Made by a program: the position numbers and the translations under genes. Positions 10,850 to 22,067 of a stretch of DNA of 64,000 nt are shown one piece after another (position 1 is the first letter of the stretch; the number at the start of each line of letters is the position of its first letter). The stretch spans positions 21,954,281-22,018,280 of the forward strand of contig NC_088867.1 of the NCBI RefSeq assembly GCF_032884065.1. Reading direction: 5' to 3'. Source of the DNA: Artemia franciscana (taxonomy: Eukaryota > Arthropoda > Branchiopoda > Anostraca > Artemiidae). The notes under the pieces are model-generated. The model was not told the origin of the DNA and did no database searches. It saw nothing but the letters and a program-made list of their open reading frames with translations.

Positions 10850-13800
10850 ATGTTACCAGTATTTGAAAATTTCAACGCAGGGAATATTTATTTCTCAGCC
10901 CTTATAGATTCAGGAGCAACAGTAAATGTGATAAATTCATCAGTATTTAATAAATTACCCAACTATATTAAACGACGAATGAGCAATATCTGTCCCAATT
11001 TATCAAGTGTAACCGGACACGACCTGGATGTGAAAGGCACTGTGTATCTAGCCTTGCGCAAGGATAACAGAAATTTTTATACTCGATTTATAGTTTGTAA
11101 AAATTTTCCATACGAAGCGATAATAGGCGCAAATTTTTTAAAATCAAATAAAATATTATTAGATGTAGCAAATTCAAAGTTTATCTACCCGACGGATACC
11201 ATATCGATGATAAATAACATACAAGCAAACAAAGTAAGGGAAAATATAGGTAACATGAAAGAGTATAGAAACAAACAAATTCAAGAAATTTGTTATTTAT
11301 GGAAAAAACTTGAAAAAATAAAAATTCCAGAAAAAAACCCAGCGGAGAATCTTCTAAATTCAATAAAAGAAGAAAATAACGAAAAATATTATGGATTTGT
11401 AGTGCGTAAAACAAAAATTCCCCCTAAATCAATGCAGAGGGTCCAAATATCACAAATGTTAGAACCAGTTAATGATAAAAATGAAATTTGGGTAGCATCG
11501 CCTTGGGAAGATCTCCCGAAATATTTAGTGTGTGAAGAACAAATTATAAATTACGAAAAGGGAGAAGGTTACATTTGGGTAACGAACACCCACGAAAACG
11601 ACCTAATTATCCTAAGTAAAGGTACATGTTTAGTAGAGATACAAGTAGTATCGGAATCCGACATTAATAATTGGAAAAATTTGGAAAAAAACTACGTGAA
11701 TAATATTAATGTTTACGTTGACAGAGAATATCCACTGACGCGATCTCAATTCCTTGAGAAATTCGAACTAAGTCACATAACCGACGTGTCATTAAAACAA
11801 AAATTATGCGACTTATTATGGGAATATAAAGATGTCTTTTCGACATCTGAAGATGACATAGGACTTATCCCATTTTATGAACACGCAATACAAACCACGG
11901 GGCCACCAGTCGCAAAACAACCATACAGAATTCCTTATAAACATAAGGAATGGCTAATAAACAAAATACATGAACTCGAAAAAAATCAAATCATAAGGCC
12001 AAGCATAAGCCCATACTCTGCCCCCGTTATTTTAGTCCCGAAAAAGAATAATGATCTTAGACTAGTGGTAGATTATAGAGCTTTAAATAAACAAGTAGTA
12101 AGTGACAAATTTCCCCTACCTAGAATAGACGAAATTCTAGACTCAATATCAAATAAAAATAAAATATTTACTTCCCTAGATTTGACACAAGGATATCATC
12201 AAGTAAAAATAGCTGAGGGCGATGTTTTTAAAACAGCTTTTTCAACAACAGAATGTGGTTCTTATGAATACTTAAGAGTACCATTTGGACTAAAAACTAG
12301 TTCGAGTGCATTGTGTAGACCCCTCCTTCATTTACTAAGAGGCCTAAATAACATAATTCATTTTGTTGATGACGTCATAGCTATGGACAAAGACGCGGAG
12401 GACCATTTAGAGACACTAGCAAAAGTGTTTGGGAAATTTAGAGAAGGCAATTTAAAATGTAGACCAGAAAAAGTAAATCTTTTTCAAACAAAACTAAAAT
12501 TTTTAGGAGTAGTTGTAACGCAAGGACAAATTTCCCCAGACCCTGAAAAAATAAAATCCGTTAAAAATATAAAGCCCCCCCAAACAATTAAACAATTACG
12601 AGGAATCTTAGGATTAATGAGCTATTTCCGAAAATTTATAAGAAATTACGCACAAGTTGCAAAACCTTTAACGGACCTCACGAGAGGCAACCCACAAAAA
12701 ATTGTGTGGTCTAATACAGCTCAGAATGCATTAGATCATTTAAAAAAGACTCTAACCTCAGAACCTATTTTATCGCTACCTGACTTCCAAACAGGACAAT
12801 TCGTTGTTACAACGGATGCCTCTAACAAGGGAATTGGGGCGATCCTCTCCCAAATAATAAATGGGGAAGAAAGAGTGATAGCGTACGCTTCTCGCACCTT
12901 AACTTCTGGAGAAAGTAATTATTCTGCTACAGAGCTTGAATTATTATCAATTATCCACCATTTGGACAAGTTCAGACATTATTTGGTAGGCAGAAAATTT
13001 AAACTGCGTTCAGACCACAAAAGCTTGCAATATCTGCAAACTTTCAAAAAGCCAACGGGAATACTCGCGAGATGGATTTTGAAAATCCAAGACTTAGATT
13101 ATGAATTTGAACATCTTAAGGGAAAACAAAATGCCCCATGTGATTATCTAAGTAGATTTCCAGATAATACCCCAGTAGAAAATGAAAATGAAGAAGTCAA
13201 CACGATAAAAGCAAAGTACGTTCCAAGAAAGAAAGGTTTAAAAATGAAATCGGCTGAGAATAATTCGGTTGAGAAGGAACAGAAAGACAGCCCACATTCC
13301 TTGAATTCTATAAAAATATATCAAAAGAAAGATAATACTTGTGCTGCTCTAATAGAATATTTCTTATATGATAAAGAGTTACCTGATGAAATGAAATCTT
13401 TTAAAAAAGAAATTGATAACTATTATTATGATTTCGACGAAAAAATACTATGTAGGATAATAACCGATACTGATAAAAGAAATCAAACTTCCGTTATACC
13501 AGTTTTACCCCAAATTTTGGAAAAACCCGCTTTTGAATTCTTTCATTCTGAAGTAGGAGGTCACTTGGGATTAGATAAGACATTCCACAGATTAAAACAA
13601 TACTTTTTCGTTACTTCAGCCTTGACAAAGTTAAAGAATTATGTTAATAATTGTGAAACCTGTAATTTAAGAAAAAATCCTCAAGTCTACCCGAATCCAA
13701 CGATAGGAAGAACGCCTACGGCCCGGTTTCCATTTGACATAGTCTCTTTTGATTTATATGGTACAAGTGGAGGATTACCCACTTCTAATGAAGGACATAC

Positions 13801-14926
13801 CTGTGTACTGTCAGTGATTGATCATTTTTCTGGTTTCACTTTTGCTAAACCATTAAAAAATCAAAGCGCCTATACAACGTCGAAAGCTCTCGCTAAAATA
13901 TTCCTTAATTTCGGTATCCCCAATACAGTATTAAGCGATAACGGCCCTAATTTTGTAGCGAAAGTAACCAAGGATTTAATGTCTTTCCTTCAAATAAATA
14001 AATTGGTATCGACCCCTTATCATCCACAGGCCAATGGGAAAATCGAGAACAGACACAAACTATTTTCTAATATTTTAAGTATTTACACGAAAGAAAATCG
14101 CAGGGATTGGCATGATACCTTACCTTATTTAACAAATGTAATAAATACAGCTTACTCCCAGGTCATTCGCGATAACCCATTTTATATATTATTCGGACGA
14201 GACTTTAGAATCCCTTATAATGAAATTATAGAGTCACGACAATTTTATAATGATTCTCAAGATTATAAACAAGAATTTATCAATAGAATGAGGAAAACTT
14301 ATAAGCTTGTAAAACAAGAAATAGAAAGATCAAACAGAAAGCAAGAAGCAAAAAATATTCCTAACGTCAAGGATAAACTCGATTTCCAAGTAGGAGATTG
14401 CGTTTACTTAAAGAACGAAAACAAACCGGACGGCAAGAAACTTTCGGACCGGTACCTAGGACCGTTAAGAATAATCAAAAAGTATGATAATAACGTTACA
14501 TTTAAACTATTAAAACCAAAAACAGGAAAAGTCTATAAAACCCACGTTAGTCGTATAAAGAGGGCAAAATTCACAGAAACATGGACCCCTCAACCTTCAA
14601 CATCAAATACCTCGGAGGACGAAAATCAACCACCTCGCTCTAGATTAAGTGAGCTTAAACCTTTTAATTTCAAACAAGGATATTTTGAAAACAGTAGCGA
14701 CGAAGAAAAATTTAATGAATTTCTAACCATGACAAATATGGTTACCCCCCAAAAAGTACCCCCGTTACGCGGAGACGGAGGAAAAGCGATTCCTCTTCCA
14801 GTGAAGAATCAGAAGAGTTGGACTATACAATTTCTCCACAAACGCAATTTTTCCCGGATCGAATTTCGACACCTTTTCCACCCAAACGTTTCCCCGATAA
14901 TTTGGTACACCCTGTCACGCCAATAG
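10850..14926 (+). CDS. pol: pol polyprotein: protease, reverse transcriptase, RNase H, integrase
   Basis: 1,358 codons. Seen in order: aspartic protease motif LIDSGATVNVI (near residue 20); reverse transcriptase with LRLVVDYRALN, TSLDLTQGYHQ and the active-site FVDD (near 505); RNase H with TTDASNKGIGA and LRSDHKSL; integrase zinc finger (HSEVGGHLG then CETCNLRK), a core with FDLYG, LSDNGPNF and the glutamate in ANGKIENRH, and a C-terminal GPLRIIKKY (GPY/F-like) module. RT before RNase H before integrase is the Ty3/Gypsy order. The frame is open throughout and looks whole. It overlaps the next ORF in a different frame. Confidence 0.92.
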   Translation: MLPVFENFNAGNIYFSALIDSGATVNVINSSVFNKLPNYIKRRMSNICPNLSSVTGHDLDVKGTVYLALRKDNRNFYTRFIVCKNFPYEAIIGANFLKSNKILLDVANSKFIYPTDTISMINNIQANKVRENIGNMKEYRNKQIQEICYLWKKLEKIKIPEKNPAENLLNSIKEENNEKYYGFVVRKTKIPPKSMQRVQISQMLEPVNDKNEIWVASPWEDLPKYLVCEEQIINYEKGEGYIWVTNTHENDLIILSKGTCLVEIQVVSESDINNWKNLEKNYVNNINVYVDREYPLTRSQFLEKFELSHITDVSLKQKLCDLLWEYKDVFSTSEDDIGLIPFYEHAIQTTGPPVAKQPYRIPYKHKEWLINKIHELEKNQIIRPSISPYSAPVILVPKKNNDLRLVVDYRALNKQVVSDKFPLPRIDEILDSISNKNKIFTSLDLTQGYHQVKIAEGDVFKTAFSTTECGSYEYLRVPFGLKTSSSALCRPLLHLLRGLNNIIHFVDDVIAMDKDAEDHLETLAKVFGKFREGNLKCRPEKVNLFQTKLKFLGVVVTQGQISPDPEKIKSVKNIKPPQTIKQLRGILGLMSYFRKFIRNYAQVAKPLTDLTRGNPQKIVWSNTAQNALDHLKKTLTSEPILSLPDFQTGQFVVTTDASNKGIGAILSQIINGEERVIAYASRTLTSGESNYSATELELLSIIHHLDKFRHYLVGRKFKLRSDHKSLQYLQTFKKPTGILARWILKIQDLDYEFEHLKGKQNAPCDYLSRFPDNTPVENENEEVNTIKAKYVPRKKGLKMKSAENNSVEKEQKDSPHSLNSIKIYQKKDNTCAALIEYFLYDKELPDEMKSFKKEIDNYYYDFDEKILCRIITDTDKRNQTSVIPVLPQILEKPAFEFFHSEVGGHLGLDKTFHRLKQYFFVTSALTKLKNYVNNCETCNLRKNPQVYPNPTIGRTPTARFPFDIVSFDLYGTSGGLPTSNEGHTCVLSVIDHFSGFTFAKPLKNQSAYTTSKALAKIFLNFGIPNTVLSDNGPNFVAKVTKDLMSFLQINKLVSTPYHPQANGKIENRHKLFSNILSIYTKENRRDWHDTLPYLTNVINTAYSQVIRDNPFYILFGRDFRIPYNEIIESRQFYNDSQDYKQEFINRMRKTYKLVKQEIERSNRKQEAKNIPNVKDKLDFQVGDCVYLKNENKPDGKKLSDRYLGPLRIIKKYDNNVTFKLLKPKTGKVYKTHVSRIKRAKFTETWTPQPSTSNTSEDENQPPRSRLSELKPFNFKQGYFENSSDEEKFNEFLTMTNMVTPQKVPPLRGDGGKAIPLPVKNQKSWTIQFLHKRNFSRIEFRHLFHPNVSPIIWYTLSRQ

Positions 14927-15666
14927 ACAGACGCTTTTCGTTACAAGATGAATTAAATAAGGCTATACAAACCCCTGGTGACATAGAGTCAGAAAAGGTC
15001 TACCAACCGCAACAAACATTGCGGGAGGCCATGGATCTTATTAATTACCCAATTAAAACTAGACAAAGTACATTTGATACTAATCCAGCTACAGATGAAC
15101 AACAATATCACGATATAACCGTCTCAAAGGCAAAACCAAAGGACTGGGTATCTTGGAAGGAAACCTTAATACAAACTCTTCCTCACCCCCCGGAAGACAT
15201 GGCTTTCAAGCAGTGGAGGCACCCCAAGAAGACATTTGAATCCTCCCAAAGCTCCCAAGAATCGTTCAATTCTCCCGAACCCAGAGATCAACAGGACGAG
15301 TCAATCAATAAACCCTCCACCTCACGAGGTGAAGAAATTTACGAAGGACAGGCTGGATCCACACCTAAATCTCAAACTTCTACTTCAAGAGAACCAGATA
15401 CTAAATCTACAACTAGTTCCTCAGATACTGAGAGTGAATCAGGCACAAATGAGCCCAAAGATGTGGAAGGAACAAGACCACAGAGTGCAACTGCCCAGGC
15501 TAAAAAGGCACAAATTAAAGGTCAAAAATTTCTTAAAAAACAATATAAAAAGTTTGACTTGATATCGCTAGCGAAGCCAAAGAAAAAAACCGAGTCTACC
15601 GAAGAGAAGATAACAACAAGGTCAGGCCGAGTTGTCAAAAAACCAGATAAATTAGATTATAAATAA
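14818..15666 (+). CDS. Charged Ser/Gln-rich ORF overlapping the end of pol
   Basis: 282 codons overlapping the last 109 bases of pol in another frame. Middle part rich in Ser, Gln, Glu and Thr; the C-terminus is basic and ends near TTRSGRVVKKPDKLDY, a motif often found at the tail of LTR-retroelement integrases. It may therefore be a pol tail reached by frameshifting, as some families do, or a separate protein. I cannot tell which. Confidence 0.6.
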   Translation: MDYTISPQTQFFPDRISTPFPPKRFPDNLVHPVTPIDRRFSLQDELNKAIQTPGDIESEKVYQPQQTLREAMDLINYPIKTRQSTFDTNPATDEQQYHDITVSKAKPKDWVSWKETLIQTLPHPPEDMAFKQWRHPKKTFESSQSSQESFNSPEPRDQQDESINKPSTSRGEEIYEGQAGSTPKSQTSTSREPDTKSTTSSSDTESESGTNEPKDVEGTRPQSATAQAKKAQIKGQKFLKKQYKKFDLISLAKPKKKTESTEEKITTRSGRVVKKPDKLDYK

Positions 15667-16714
15667 AAGAAAAACAAAAATCTACCAGTCCTGGATATGA
15701 TAAAGAAAAAAATTTATGATAAAATAATCATTTTTTTTTTGCTAATTGTCAATTAATTACGCTAAGAAACCATCCCTTAATAAAACATCCTTAAAAGAAA
15801 GTACCTTTCAGGAAAGCTGAAAGACTCCAAGTGAAAAATTGGCCTATCTTCAAAGAGTGCTCATTATTCTAAGTGAGTTCAAAATCACATTTTTGCTAAG
15901 ATTAACCGCATGAGTGCAATTGCTTCATTAACATTTTTCTTAAAATAATCCCTTTAAGTTAAGGATTATCTTAAAAAATTAAAATTAGAACTGCCCCGTC
16001 GACTAAACGTTTCGCCAGATAAATAGGCGAGACACTTCATGATTCTTCAAAACTTTAATTTCTCTAATAATATAACCCGTAGCTTTGGTAAACTATCTTA
16101 CCACAAGTATAACTCAGCTGTAACAAAACGTTGATTAGAAAGCTTATTAATATTGCTAAACCTTACGCATAGACAGACGATTTAGATTTCGAAACTAGAA
16201 TTACATTCGAAATTACAAGAAGTCTACTATACACGAAACCTGAATAGAGAAAGCGAGGCGCCCTTGCGGGTTGTAGTGGCAAGGCTTGGCGTGTTTCAAC
16301 TTGCTTTGCCGCGTACTACCTGAGGGGACTCCTTGAAAGCTACTTCTTCATTGTTACAGCCAGCAGTAAAGTGAACAAACACAAGTAATTTGCAACAAAC
16401 TGTAAATTGAATTTTAACAAAACCAAATTCACCGTAAGCCAATTGTCGGTAGTTGGTGCAGACTCGGCCTACGAACTTCGTATGAGTTCGTATGCCGTAT
16501 CTGTTCGAATTCCCAATTACTATTTCTTCATTGCTCCAACTCATGTTAGACCAACCAATTCAATCCGTAATATATAAAACTCACACATTGTTTGAACGAA
16601 TTCGAATAAAAATCCCTATACGTTGTACTTATCTACTCGTTATTCAACATTTCCAATTTCTCCAAATTACTAAGTCCCTTTTAATTTAATTGATACCCCA
16701 TTTACAACCAAAAT
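15667..16714. other. Non-coding stretch between pol and the accessory ORFs
   Basis: About 1 kb of AT-rich sequence with no domain-bearing ORF. It might hold splice sites or leader sequences for the downstream ORFs, but I cannot point to one. Confidence 0.4.
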
Positions 16715-17314
16715 ATGTCCAAAGCCATTATAGATACAGAATTTATTTCAATTATCCATGCTAAGGAAAACATTATATATGCGGCCGCGATCTTAGTTCA
16801 AGATGAGAATGGTAAAGAGGTGTATGCTGAAACATGGTACCTCAATTACGATTTAACAAAATTTGAACCTCATACATATAGATTTGGCTTAAAATTAGCG
16901 AATACTCCTAAATATCAACCCGCGAGAGGAGAAGTAAAAATTAAATATTCAAATAAAAATAAGAAAGGAAAAAACTTAACAAGCCTTCAACTATTAATAA
17001 GAAAACTACAACAAAAATTTAATATAAGCTATTGGTTTTGCAAAGGCCCGAATCAAACCGATCTACTTTTAATTGATAAATGTAGACCACCGAAAATTTG
17101 TTATAAGATCGAGGAAAATGAAAATTGTATTAAGTACGAAGGAATTCACCGCCCCTTAGATGAAATCCGACATTACGCCAAATTTATGTATGATCCAACG
17201 TCCCAAAATTACGCAGTAAGGGGAAATAACATTTTCTTAAAGAGAAAAAAATCGGTAGAAGCAAAAAAAGACGCATATAAAGGTAAATTAAAATCAAAAA
17301 AATTCAAACAATAA
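16715..17314 (+). CDS. Accessory ORF, DEDD-exonuclease-like
   Basis: 199 codons. The N-terminus reads KAIIDTEFI, giving the D-x-E of exonuclease motif I (Asp7, Glu9). A middle WFCKGPNQTDLLLID resembles motif II, and HRPLDEIRHYAKFMYD near residue 150 resembles the H-x-A-L-x-D/E motif III of DEDDh 3'-5' exonucleases. The C-terminus is Lys-rich. Such enzymes trim DNA or RNA 3' ends. Similarity is by eye and moderate; an RNase-H-fold protein without activity is possible. It is not a standard Gypsy gene and lies with two other unusual ORFs between pol and the env-like end. Confidence 0.5.
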   Translation: MSKAIIDTEFISIIHAKENIIYAAAILVQDENGKEVYAETWYLNYDLTKFEPHTYRFGLKLANTPKYQPARGEVKIKYSNKNKKGKNLTSLQLLIRKLQQKFNISYWFCKGPNQTDLLLIDKCRPPKICYKIEENENCIKYEGIHRPLDEIRHYAKFMYDPTSQNYAVRGNNIFLKRKKSVEAKKDAYKGKLKSKKFKQ

Positions 17315-17485
17315 ACAAAATCTACAATTTTTTTTAGACGAATCACCAAAAGGACTCAAGGCGGAAAAAGGTAATTACTCATTAGATAATTAGCCTGCTT
17401 ATACGTGTGACTAATACTAACCAGGAAAACGCCGAGACAAAGAACCTTAAGTAATACCGACACCCTAGAAACCAACCAAGACCTA

Positions 17486-18508
17486 ATGTTTGCGAGACCA
17501 GAATTTTGGATTTCAAATAAAACCCTAAGTTTACCAAACCTCTCAGTAATAGACTATGAACTACGGGAAATAATCTTCGAATCTGCAATAACTAATGCAG
17601 TAAGGAACTTGGAATATAATACCTTATATTCATTATTGAAAGTTCCCGTTATTTTTAACGAGGATCTCCTAATACACGGAATAATCATCCTATTATACGG
17701 ATCATTTTCACTGGAAATATTGAGCAAAGATTACGATTATAGGCACAAGAATGCTGCATACACTTTCGCAGCCCTACTCCGAGCGATGCCCCCCGTTGCG
17801 CATCCTTTAATAGCATCTTTAATACGCGAAAATTTTTGGCACATAGAACAAGAATCAGGTTTCAAAATAATATGGCCCTTAAAGTTTCTGGACTTACTAC
17901 TAAATGTGAATTACAAAATTGTGGAAGATGAAAATATATTGTTGGGAATATATGAGCACTATTTGAGATACAGTACTAATTTTGACCCAATAATTGTAAA
18001 AAATTCAAGCCATTATATTTATGATGAACAGTATATGGAGTTAATAAATGTAACGACAAAATTCTACAAGAATGATGAAAATTTTGGATCAAAAATTTTG
18101 CCAGATAAAGACATCATTGTGTATGAGAAATTCCTAGACACAGCTAGCCCACTATGCTTTCGTAAGGAATTGACTTATAAAATAATTCACACGACCTCAG
18201 ATGAACTCAGTCTAAAAGATCTATGCAGGAAGAAAATACGGCAAATATTAAGAAAAACGGACATTAATTATTCCATGCAAAGCCTCTATATTCCCACTTT
18301 CCTAAAGAAATACATAATGTACATGGAAAACGAACCTGGAATCAACGAAAAGGACTTCCAATTAACATTTAAAACCCCCTACCTTTTAAAGTCACAGTGC
18401 AATTTACTGGCCAATAGTGGGCCAATTTTAAGAATAACAGAAAATTATGAACTAGACGGTCCCTTTTTACCCTTTACCACCCTTATTTTTTCCTCCTCCC
18501 TTATGTAA
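17486..18508 (+). CDS. Accessory ORF with C-terminal SOCS box
   Basis: 340 codons. Residues about 241-279 read as a SOCS box: the BC-box SLKDLCRKKIRQIL fits the pattern S/T-L-x-x-x-C-x-x-x-I, followed by a Cul5-box-like LYIP and then TFLKKYIMY, as in ASB proteins. In known families this motif binds Elongin B/C and Cullin-5 to form a ubiquitin ligase, with the N-terminal part choosing the target. Here the first 240 residues are helical and unassigned; they may be remnants of ankyrin-like repeats. A SOCS box is unexpected in an LTR retroelement. Recruitment of a ubiquitin ligase by the element is inference. Confidence 0.65.
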   Translation: MFARPEFWISNKTLSLPNLSVIDYELREIIFESAITNAVRNLEYNTLYSLLKVPVIFNEDLLIHGIIILLYGSFSLEILSKDYDYRHKNAAYTFAALLRAMPPVAHPLIASLIRENFWHIEQESGFKIIWPLKFLDLLLNVNYKIVEDENILLGIYEHYLRYSTNFDPIIVKNSSHYIYDEQYMELINVTTKFYKNDENFGSKILPDKDIIVYEKFLDTASPLCFRKELTYKIIHTTSDELSLKDLCRKKIRQILRKTDINYSMQSLYIPTFLKKYIMYMENEPGINEKDFQLTFKTPYLLKSQCNLLANSGPILRITENYELDGPFLPFTTLIFSSSLM

Positions 18509-18692
18509 CTTTTCTAAATTTGTAGACAAGGAAGAACCGTGTAAAATAAATGAAAAATTTGGTTGGCAGAGAATAGAAACCAATACCTTAATAAACACGT
18601 CATACGCGATTCTAGAAGAAACCAGTACCAAGGTAACCGCCAATTAACTTACTAACCTGCTTATAACTAACAAAAATTGAAAAAGAAATATC

Positions 18693-19278
18693 ATGCCATT
18701 AAATGGAACCTTAATTTATCCCAACCTTACTAGGTTGAGGAATGGGGACAGTTTTGATCTAAAAACTAGAACCATAAAAACTCCCCCCAGATACCTCAAA
18801 AACCGAACAGCTTGGTTTCCATGTAAAACACAAAGTTTGCCAAATTTGTCAAAAATTGAACACAAATTATATATTTGTACAATATACAAATATATATATT
18901 TGTAATATATATATTTTATATATTTGTATACAAATTATATATGCGAAATTAGAGAACGAAGAGGTAGTTAAAACGCGCCTAAATCCAATCATAGAAGAAG
19001 TCTCGAAAGAAATTACCAAAAGCGGAGTACGAATTGTAAATCAAGAAAACTGGAAGCCACATTTAACGTTAGTTGACCTAAGAAAAGTAAAAAAGCTAAG
19101 GAAAGAGGCACGAAAACTTCACCCCTCCTTAACTTCCAATTTTAAAAACATGAAATTTGGAAGAGAACTTGTAAACGGGTTACAATTACTATCAATTTTC
19201 GGACCCAAAAGCCAAGAAAACTATTACGAGATAATAGCAGAAGTAGCGTTTGAACAAAACACCCCTAAATGCAACTAA
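18693..19278 (+). CDS. Accessory region, AKAP7-like 2H phosphoesterase half
   Basis: The readable domain lies at about 18950-19278: an IIEEVSKEITKSGVRIV helix, then WKPHLTLVDL with the H-x-T signature, then KLHPSL, FGRELVNGLQLLSI and a YYEIIAEV strand. This order matches the C-terminal half of the AKAP7/AKAP18 2H phosphoesterase domain (FKPHLTFMKL, then FGEEILYRIDLCSM, then YYHCESSI). Members of that family include 2',5'-oligoadenylate phosphodiesterases used by some RNA viruses. The first H-x-T half is not recognisable here, and a TA-rich repeat lies just upstream, so I treat the region as a partial fossil gene. Confidence 0.6.
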
Positions 19279-22067
19279 AAGTAAAAAAAAAAAAAAATAT
19301 AAAATCAAATGAAGTAAAAACGTTTCAGGAACAGAAAGGAGAACGAAACAGGAAATATATGGCAATAAGGTAATGATTCTTCAAAATCAATTACGCTTAC
19401 CAAAACTAACATTACAAAAAAATATATATAACCTCCGTATAACTATCTTGATTCATATACTTATAGTAAGATAAATAGGTTTAGAAATTACCAAAATCGC
19501 CGGACCTGTGAACTTTACAAACTATTATAAATAAGTGTAATAGCATATAACACACGAAAAATCTAAACTTAACACTTAGCCTACTAACCTTTAGCCTACT
19601 ACTAAAAAAATAAAAAAAATTTTTTCTCTTCGCATAATTTTAACAAAAAATGTCCCAAGGTTATTTAACGAAATTCAATCTCTTACCTTATGCGATCTAC
19701 ATGGATTCACGACACGGTCCGAACTTTGAAAAATACTTCAAATGTCAAGCTTTGAAAATACAAGCTTTGAAAACATATCAAAACAAAATAACTATATTTG
19801 ATAAACATTTGTTCACAAAGTATACTTATGTATCTCGCTTAGATAACAGAATATAGTCTTCCCATCTAAACAACTGAACAATGTATTGTAAAACGAGACT
19901 TTTATATAATGATAAAAGAAAACAACTTTCTTTTTAAAAGAAACTTAAACACTTAACTTTTAATTAAGTAGCTAACTAAAGTTAACTACTATATTTATTT
20001 AGTATAAAAACCAAAAATAGTCGCATCATTCTATTGAAATATTGCTACTTACAAAGTAAAACATTGTTCTTAATTTGACTAGGACTCATTCCAAATGCAA
20101 AGTGCTGTAATAAAACCCTCAATTATAATCTACTTACATCTACCTGAGGTAGTGAATACATCAAATCTAAAGGTTTTTCGAAAAGCCATAATTATACGGC
20201 ACATCTTCAACCGACAAGATAATTGGGATAAGAGAGTATTTCTGCATAATGAGAAAATGCTTATTTTTTTTAACGACAAGATAATTGGGATAAGAGAGTA
20301 TTTCTGCATAATGAGAAAATGCTTATTTTTTTTAACGACAAGATAATTGGGATAAGAGAGTATTTCTGCATAATGAGAAAATGCTTATTTTTTTTTTCTT
20401 ATTCAATCATTCTTTAAGAAAAAAAAAATTAAAAGGAAACAAGTTGTGAAACTTTTCAAATTCTTAACCTAAAGTTTAACTCATTTTAAATAAGTACAAT
20501 ATAGATTTGTACTACAAAGGACTAGTAGCCTACAACTTATTAATTAAGTTAGGCTAAGATCCTACTAAATTTAAAAACGATTTAAGTCATAAGTCAAAGG
20601 TTGTTCTTCTTTTGCAACTAAGCCAGGTAGTTTTAAGCTAGAATGAGTTTAAATACGAAAGAACACTTAATTTATCGAAAGTCAAACTATTATACCTCAA
20701 TAAGACACCCTCTCAAATTCGTGCCAGTTTGGCATAGCTATAATTATCTCCCAAAGTGCATACCAGGAAAGCTGTGATCTATATCTTTGAGATATAGTTA
20801 CTAAGCCTTATAATCTTATTATATAATTACAAACCCTCATTTTAAGCTTTAGACTATATCAAGACATCTATAATTGGATTTAAACTAAATTCAAATTTAA
20901 ACCATAAATCAAAAATTTTTTTTGTAACAAAATAGGCTAATAAATTTCTACTCCATAACAAATTAGTAACTTAAGATTTAGGCCATAATAAACAAATAAT
21001 TATTTCATACTTTTATCTGATATTAAAAAAGAAAAGAAAAAAAGAATACTACTTTTAACTAAAATACTAAATTATCTAGTAGTATAACCCTAATAGCATT
21101 TACCACTGCCCTACCCCATATTTTATTAAATTAAAAAAAGAATATATATAATAATTTTTATTTGAACTGATATGGTAATGTTTACTCGCTTTGCCCTAAT
21201 TCCTTATATTAGCTAACAGATGGAAATAAAGAACTAACAGAAATAAAAGTTAATCCTCTACCAGACCTCAAAACGAAATTTCAACCAAGATCGCTAACAA
21301 CTTGTTATCATTTAAGGTTTTATTTCATTTCTTTTGTTTAATAGTAATATGACCATTACGATTCTGAGAACTACATATCCCCAATTTAAACAAAAAAATT
21401 AAGGTTTATTGAACAACTAATTTTTGTTAGCCTAACATCATTCGCTGTAAAAAAACACATACTATTAAATTCTTTAATTATTTTTTGCTCAACTATGCAT
21501 CTGAAAATTTTGCCTACCGCCCTGTAATCAACAAGGCTATACATATATGAAAATAATAAAGGTTTGGCACAAACTACGGCTAATGAAATGCATGGCAAAA
21601 AAATTGACTAAGGAAAAAATACATCTGTCAAAATAAAAAAAAAAAATATAAAGAAACCACTTTCCAAGGTATTTTGTCAAAGTTCCCAATACGTGACAAA
21701 TTTTAGGATTCTTAATTTTGTTTTTTTTTGTATATGGCCAACTAATGCCTAGGTTAATTTTAGAAGCTCCAATGATGGCCATAATATATTAGGTGAATAT
21801 GTGCAGTATTCATAAAGTTGGTCAAAACATTCGCTGGTGAAAAGTTGGAACATGTCAACAATAAATATGGATTTTTCTTGTAAAAAAATTCCCGTCAATA
21901 TCATAATGATATGAGTTCCTCTTGTTCGACAACCATAAGAACACAGAGAAAATTAGACTATGAAAAGTCTTAAGACGAAAAAGGACAAAATAATATAATT
22001 GAGGCACACGAGTTGAATAGAATCTAAAACATCCATATGGCCAAAAATAGAAAAGATTAAAGGTACA
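19279..22067 (+). other. ORF-poor tract in the env position
   Basis: About 2.8 kb with no long or domain-bearing ORF, in the place where an envelope gene would lie. Only a short tandem repeat (20210-20395) is structured. Either env is decayed beyond recognition or this is non-coding. Confidence 0.5.
20210..20395 (+). repeat. 62-bp tandem repeat, three copies
   Basis: Units beginning 'cgacaagataattgggataa' and ending in a T run occur three times in a row almost without change. Non-coding part of the LTR retroelement. Confidence 0.9.
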
